Assembly (NCBI GenBank): GCA_965371945.1
Contig: CBDVAK010000148.1
Coordinates: forward strand, 1-8,317
Length of the DNA stretch: 8,317 nt
Source: CBDVAK01 sp965371945
GTDB lineage: Bacteria; Pseudomonadota; Gammaproteobacteria; Competibacterales; JAHEDQ01
Reading direction: 5' to 3'
Every line of letters starts with the position of its first letter. Positions within the stretch are counted from its first letter, which is position 1. A program made the position numbers and the translations under genes. Positions 7,663-8,317 of the stretch are shown in pieces. Below the pieces are notes generated by a model. That model was not told the DNA's origin, did not search any database, and was given only the letters and a program-made list of their open reading frames with translations.

Positions 7663-7739
7663 TGGCGCGCCCGGAGAGATTCGAACTCCCGACCCCCTGG
7701 TTCGTAGCCAGGTACTCTATCCAACTGAGCTACGGGCGC
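7663..7739 (-). tRNA. tRNA-Arg (anticodon ACG)
   Basis: 77 bases on the minus strand fold as a complete cloverleaf: 7-bp acceptor GCGCCCG/CGGGCGC, a D arm starting GCTCAGTTGG, anticodon stem CCTGG/CCAGG around loop CTACGAA, five-base variable region, and a T arm with loop TTCGAAT. The anticodon ACG (read as ICG after adenosine deamination) decodes CGU, CGC and CGA. Discriminator G and CCA are encoded. It lies 55 bases after tRNA-Ser on the same strand, as in other gammaproteobacterial csrA loci, so one precursor transcript is likely. Confidence 0.97.
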
Positions 7740-7794
7740 GTGGGGCGCAGATTATCGAGCCCCGATCGGCCCGGAGTCAACTGCGCCCGGCAAA

Positions 7795-7887
7795 TGGCGG
7801 AGAGAGAGGGATTCGAACCCTCGATGGAGCTATTAACCCCATACTCCCTTAGCAGGGGAGCGCCTTCAGCCGCTCGGCCATCTCTCC
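7795..7887 (-). tRNA. tRNA-Ser (anticodon GCU)
   Basis: 93 bases on the minus strand. Acceptor stem GGAGAGA/TCTCTCC, anticodon stem CTCCC/GGGAG around loop CTGCTAA with anticodon GCT, a long class II variable arm (expected for serine), and a T arm GAGGG/CCCTC with loop TTCGAAT. Discriminator G and CCA are encoded. It decodes AGC and AGU. It follows csrA and precedes tRNA-Arg on the same strand. Confidence 0.97.
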
Positions 7888-8052
7888 GTAACTCTCGTTC
7901 TCGTCGCGACGCCCCATGTATCCCTGGATCCAGGTCCACAGAGATCGTCACCACGAACTCCGCTCCATGGGGGTCCGAGGGCACCAATACAGTGCCGCTC
8001 CAGACCATCCCAGAGCCGTCTGGCGTAGCCACACCGGCCGCAGCGGGGGCAC

Positions 8053-8081
8053 ATGTTACAGCGCCTCCCACGGTCGGTAAA
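8053..8081 (-). promoter_or_regulatory. Candidate sigma70-type promoter for the tRNA-Ser/tRNA-Arg unit
   Basis: On the minus strand TTTACC (8076-8081) and TAACAT (8053-8058) are 17 bases apart and each matches four of six bases of the -35 and -10 consensus. The -35 begins seven bases after the csrA stop. Transcription would start near 8046, about 160 bases before tRNA-Ser, and the bases right after the -10 are GC-rich (GTGCCCCCGC), as in stringently controlled stable-RNA promoters. The long leader is a point against it; read-through from csrA is the alternative. Confidence 0.35.
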
Positions 8082-8087
8082 GGCATG

Positions 8088-8288
8088 TCATTCCTCGCTA
8101 TGCTGAGGCGTGCCACTGCCCTCTTTCTCGCGCTTGATGCGCTCGTAAATTTCCTCCCGGTGAACCGCAATTTCCTTCGGAGCATTCACTCCGATACGCA
8201 CCTGGTTGCCCTTGACACCCAGGACGGTTACCGTCACATCGTCGCCGATCATCAGGGTCTCCCCGACCCTTCTGGTCAGAATCAGCAT
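8088..8288 (-). CDS. csrA: CsrA/RsmA, global post-transcriptional regulator
   Basis: 66 residues, full length (E. coli CsrA is 61). The whole CsrA fold is present: MLILTRRVGE at the start with L4 and R6 of the RNA-binding strand, the core TVTVLGVKGNQVRIGV, then APKEIAVHREEIY with R44, the second key RNA-contact residue. The last 15 or so residues are polar and variable, as usual. CsrA works as a dimer that binds GGA motifs in hairpin loops of mRNA leaders, changes translation and stability, and is titrated by small RNAs of the CsrB/RsmY type. The ATG at 8288 has a strong AAGGAG six bases upstream. It sits upstream of tRNA-Ser and tRNA-Arg, the common gammaproteobacterial order; its own upstream neighbour is outside the window. 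Confidence 0.98.
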   Translation of the reverse strand: MLILTRRVGETLMIGDDVTVTVLGVKGNQVRIGVNAPKEIAVHREEIYERIKREKEGSGTPQHSEE

Positions 8289-8294
8289 AAGTCT

Positions 8295-8314
8295 CTCCTT
8301 GCGTGACTTGATCC
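8295..8314 (-). promoter_or_regulatory. csrA Shine-Dalgarno with two GGA motifs, possible CsrA autoregulatory site
   Basis: AAGGAG (8295-8300, minus strand) is the ribosome-binding site of csrA. It lies inside CAAGGA (8296-8301), which matches the CARGGA core of the CsrA-binding consensus. A second GGA is at 8312-8314, sixteen bases upstream, a distance one CsrA dimer could bridge. CsrA represses its own translation through such sites in E. coli; here this is inferred from the motifs. Only 29 bases of leader are visible. Confidence 0.5.
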
Positions 8315-8317
8315 ACA

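Noticed and set aside
7923..7934. 12-bp palindrome CCTGGATCCAGG upstream of tRNA-Ser
   Set aside because: It has no loop, so it makes no hairpin, and nothing links it to a known operator; chance is likely.
7980..7996. GGCAC/GTGCC hairpin between csrA and tRNA-Ser as a csrA terminator
   Set aside because: Only 5 bp of stem and no T-run on either strand.
7730..8185. 151-codon minus-strand open frame between tRNA-Arg and csrA
   Set aside because: It overlaps tRNA-Ser and most of csrA in another frame and has no signal, domain or ribosome site.
7650..8306. Plus-strand open frame encoding ERFELPTPWFVARYSIQLSYGR and EREGFEPSMELL-type sequence
   Set aside because: These peptides are the well-known false translations of the antisense strands of tRNA-Arg and tRNA-Ser genes; the rest runs antisense to csrA.

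Overview
The window looks like chromosomal core DNA from a GC-rich, non-enteric gammaproteobacterium. The order csrA, tRNA-Ser(GCU), tRNA-Arg(ACG), all on the minus strand, is the typical gammaproteobacterial csrA locus. E. coli carries four tRNA-Arg copies after its tRNA-Ser, but only one is seen here. Codon use is consistently GC-rich. I see no insertion sequence, integrase, CRISPR array or broken gene.

Right to left on the minus strand (8317 to 1146): csrA (66 aa, strong Shine-Dalgarno), a spacer with a plausible sigma70-type promoter, tRNA-Ser(GCU), tRNA-Arg(ACG), a noncoding or leader stretch with several inverted repeats, then tamA and tamB eight bases apart. TamA is an outer-membrane Omp85 protein with three POTRA domains. 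TamB is a 1451-residue protein anchored in the inner membrane that spans the periplasm. Together they form the translocation and assembly module, which acts in outer-membrane protein insertion and probably phospholipid transport between the membranes.

Left side on the plus strand (1 to 1118): three closely packed genes converge on tamB. They are the C-terminal end of an unidentified protein with a faint arylsulfotransferase or beta-propeller flavour, an 86-aa membrane protein whose predicted mature N-terminus is YIGPGAG, and a protein with three predicted membrane segments and an extracytoplasmic domain that I cannot assign to a family. The first two overlap by ATGA and are probably translationally coupled. 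A perfect 9-bp inverted repeat sits across the convergent stop codons.

The tamAB, csrA and tRNA parts are well-known biology. The part most worth following up is the small-membrane-protein cassette at 1-1118. Secondary points are the uncertain tamA start with two abutting hairpins just upstream, and a pair of GGA motifs in the csrA leader that suggests autoregulation.
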